From a bacterium (GTDB lineage: Bacteria; SZUA-182; SZUA-191; JAJRXT01), in assembly GCA_024277605.1 (NCBI GenBank), contig JAJRUU010000052.1, positions 1-7,774 on the forward strand: a stretch of 7,774 nt of DNA, given 5' to 3'. The notes below the pieces were generated by a model. The model worked only from the letters and a program-made list of their open reading frames with translations. It did not search any database and was not told the DNA's origin. This document shows positions 6,485 to 7,774 of this stretch, piece after piece; positions within the stretch are counted from its first letter, which is position 1; each line of letters opens with the position of its first letter. Both the position numbers and the translations under genes were made by a program.

Positions 6485-6952
6485 TTAATATTCATTTAGT
6501 ATTTGGCAAATCGCCTCTGGGGTAAGCTCGAAATAGGTTTTATCGTTGATCATCATTGCCGGAGCTCGACCGCAGGCCCCGATACAGGAGGCGGTAAAAA
6601 GGGTAAATTTCCCGTCCGCGGTAGTTTATCCAGGCTTTATGCCCAGTTCCTTTTCCAACTGAGCGATTATGAGATCTTTTTCCTGCAAATAGCAGGATAT
6701 GCTATCACATACAAAGATGGTATTTTTACCAACCGGCTTGGCATTAAAGAAAAAGTAGAAGGTGGCTATTTAAAAGACATCCACGGAGGGGATATTGAGG
6801 TGTTCAGCTACGGACGCCAGCACATCCTCAACCAAATATCCATATGTGTCCTGTACCTTATGCAAAATAGGAAGCAAGGCCCCCTGTTTAAATTCATACT
6901 GGCTGACTATTTGGTCAACCTCATTCTTAAACTGTGGGGATAGCTTCGTCAT
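6485..6952 (-). pseudogene. nuoE: NuoE-type [2Fe-2S] subunit interrupted by two in-frame TAA stops
   Basis: From ATG 6952 the frame encodes a NuoE N-terminal helical domain (60 residues, ending 'IPSVDVF') and then stops at TAA (6772-6770). Read on in the same frame, the thioredoxin-like domain continues without indels: 'IATFYFFFNAKPVGKN', C82-x4-C87, a second TAA (6628-6626, after 'GIKPG'), 'TADGKFTLF', C123-x3-C127 ('SCIGACGRAPAM'), and a natural TAA at 6487-6485. The ligand spacing C-x4-C-x35-C-x3-C is exactly that of the family and the total of 155 codons is the usual length. The first stop replaces the conserved Gly of 'GVATFY'; the second fits a GAA to TAA change. No in-frame start follows the first stop until the Met codons near codon 132, so the cluster domain would not be made by reinitiation. 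The gene begins 3 nt after nuoH. Recent nonsense decay, sequence error or unusual recoding are the options. Confidence 0.85.
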
Positions 6953-6955
6953 AAA

Positions 6956-7774
6956 TTACGCCCGCGCATTAAACCATTTAGTGCATACGGCCAAACAACC
7001 TAAGGTGCATAGTATGGTAATCCCATAATATGGAAGCAGCATGACTCCACTGAAGGGAAGTACTTTATACAACCCGGTAAGCAGTATATTAAGCAAGACT
7101 AATGGCAGCAGAATCTTCCAACCAAAACACATCAACTGATCATAGCGCACCCGCGGAAGTGTGCCCCGCAGCCAGATGACAAAGAAAACGAAAAGCATCG
7201 ATTTTGCTAACAACCATACGAAAGGAGGTATGATATCCAAAAACGCCAGTGCGGATACAGAGGGAAACGGCCTGAGCCATCCACCCATAAAGGCGATAGC
7301 AGCCACAACCCCAATCAAAATAATATTGACATATTCAGCCAATGCAAATACCGAAAAAGCCATCCCGCCATATTCGGTATAAAAACCGGTAACCAGCGCC
7401 CCCTCATCCTCCAACATGTCAAAGGGGACACGCTGCGTTTCGGCAGTCCCCGCCAAAAGGTAACAGATAAAGGCTATCGGTTGTAAAAATATAAACCACG
7501 TCCCCGACTGAAGCTGGGAGTTTACCATCTTGGTCATGCTCAGACTGCCGGCCAGCATAAGCGGGCCAATAAGCGCCAGCACCAGGGGCAACTCATAACT
7601 AATGGTTTGGGCAATACCGCGCAATGCGCCCAACAGGGCATACTTGCTGTTGGAGGCCCAACCGGCCATTATAACCCCAAAACCCCCTAATGAACTAGCT
7701 GCCAAAACGTATATGAGCCCAATATTAAGATCGACAATGCTGTAAACAGGCCCCGGCCCCCAGGGGATTGCCGC
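6956..7774 (-). CDS. nuoH: NADH-quinone oxidoreductase subunit H (partial, N-terminus beyond right edge)
   Basis: NuoH is the membrane subunit of complex I that contacts the hydrophilic arm and forms part of the quinone channel. The frame is open to the right edge, giving 272 visible residues; full-length relatives have about 330-350, so roughly 60-70 N-terminal residues are missing. Visible landmarks are 'PWGPG' at the start, 'ALRGIAQTISYELP' (visible 50-63), the glutamate-rich loop 'PFDMLEDEGALVTGF' (117-131) followed by 'YTEYGGM', and 'RGTLPRVRYDQLM' (203-215). About seven hydrophobic membrane segments separate these loops. The usual 'PFDLPEAE' is here PFDMLEDE, keeping both Glu but with Leu for Pro. 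The loop pattern favours NuoH over the hydrogenase homologues HycD/EchB. It is followed after 3 nt by nuoE, so the two are almost certainly co-transcribed; nuoI is not next to it as in classical operons. Confidence 0.93.
   Translation of the reverse strand, partial: AAIPWGPGPVYSIVDLNIGLIYVLAASSLGGFGVIMAGWASNSKYALLGALRGIAQTISYELPLVLALIGPLMLAGSLSMTKMVNSQLQSGTWFIFLQPIAFICYLLAGTAETQRVPFDMLEDEGALVTGFYTEYGGMAFSVFALAEYVNIILIGVVAAIAFMGGWLRPFPSVSALAFLDIIPPFVWLLAKSMLFVFFVIWLRGTLPRVRYDQLMCFGWKILLPLVLLNILLTGLYKVLPFSGVMLLPYYGITILCTLGCLAVCTKWFNARA

Noticed and set aside
6760..6775. Programmed frameshift at the CTTTTAAATA stretch around the first nuoE stop
   Set aside because: The homologous protein sequence continues in the same frame after the stop, so a frameshift would move out of the correct frame. 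The sequence also does not match a standard slippery heptamer in frame.
6503..6943. 146-codon plus-strand open frame over nuoE
   Set aside because: It is the shadow of the nuoE coding frame. The antisense frame shows clear family motifs and Fe-S ligands, while the plus-strand product shows no recognisable domain.

Overview
The window is a chromosomal segment from a bacterium with moderate GC content. It is probably an anaerobic member of the Clostridia (Peptococcaceae/Syntrophomonas-like). That placement is inference, based on the Fnr-type regulator, the stand-alone truB, and a complex-I / formate-dehydrogenase-type NADH module; no rRNA or other phylogenetic marker is present.

Layout. At the left edge (1-60, minus strand) are the first 20 codons of what looks like an IS1182-type transposase, with its own ribosome binding site and a -10 box, so an insertion sequence lies mostly outside the window. 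Next come two plus-strand genes: a Crp/Fnr-family regulator (269-964) and truB, tRNA pseudouridine-55 synthase (1025-1969). A 126-bp element follows with 19-bp terminal inverted repeats and two nested 18-nt hairpins (1981-2106). It separates truB from a convergent minus-strand operon that fills the rest of the window. In transcription order this operon reads nuoH (partial, running off the right edge), nuoE (interrupted), nuoF, then a 231-bp gap with a second hairpin-pair element, and finally a 903-residue NuoG/FdhA-like iron-sulfur and molybdopterin protein (2249-4960).

How the genes fit together. NuoE, NuoF and the large subunit form an electron-input module that exchanges electrons with NADH through FMN, [2Fe-2S] and [4Fe-4S] centres. 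NuoH is the membrane subunit of complex I that helps form the quinone site. The order H-E-F-G differs from the usual E-F-G-H-I. The last subunit is closer to the catalytic subunit of NAD-dependent formate dehydrogenases than to classical NuoG.

Two anomalies stand out. First, nuoE reads as a full 155-residue family member with all four [2Fe-2S] cysteines, but in one unbroken frame it carries two TAA stops (codons 61 and 109). Second, the large subunit keeps the catalytic-site His, Arg and Lys equivalents of formate dehydrogenase H but has Glu (residue 360) where that enzyme has the metal-binding Sec or Cys. Either the module is decaying or it has been repurposed. The four hairpins of the two intergenic elements share a GTAG foot and a central CTTTAG, which is the architecture of REP sequences. 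No tRNA, rRNA or CRISPR array was seen.
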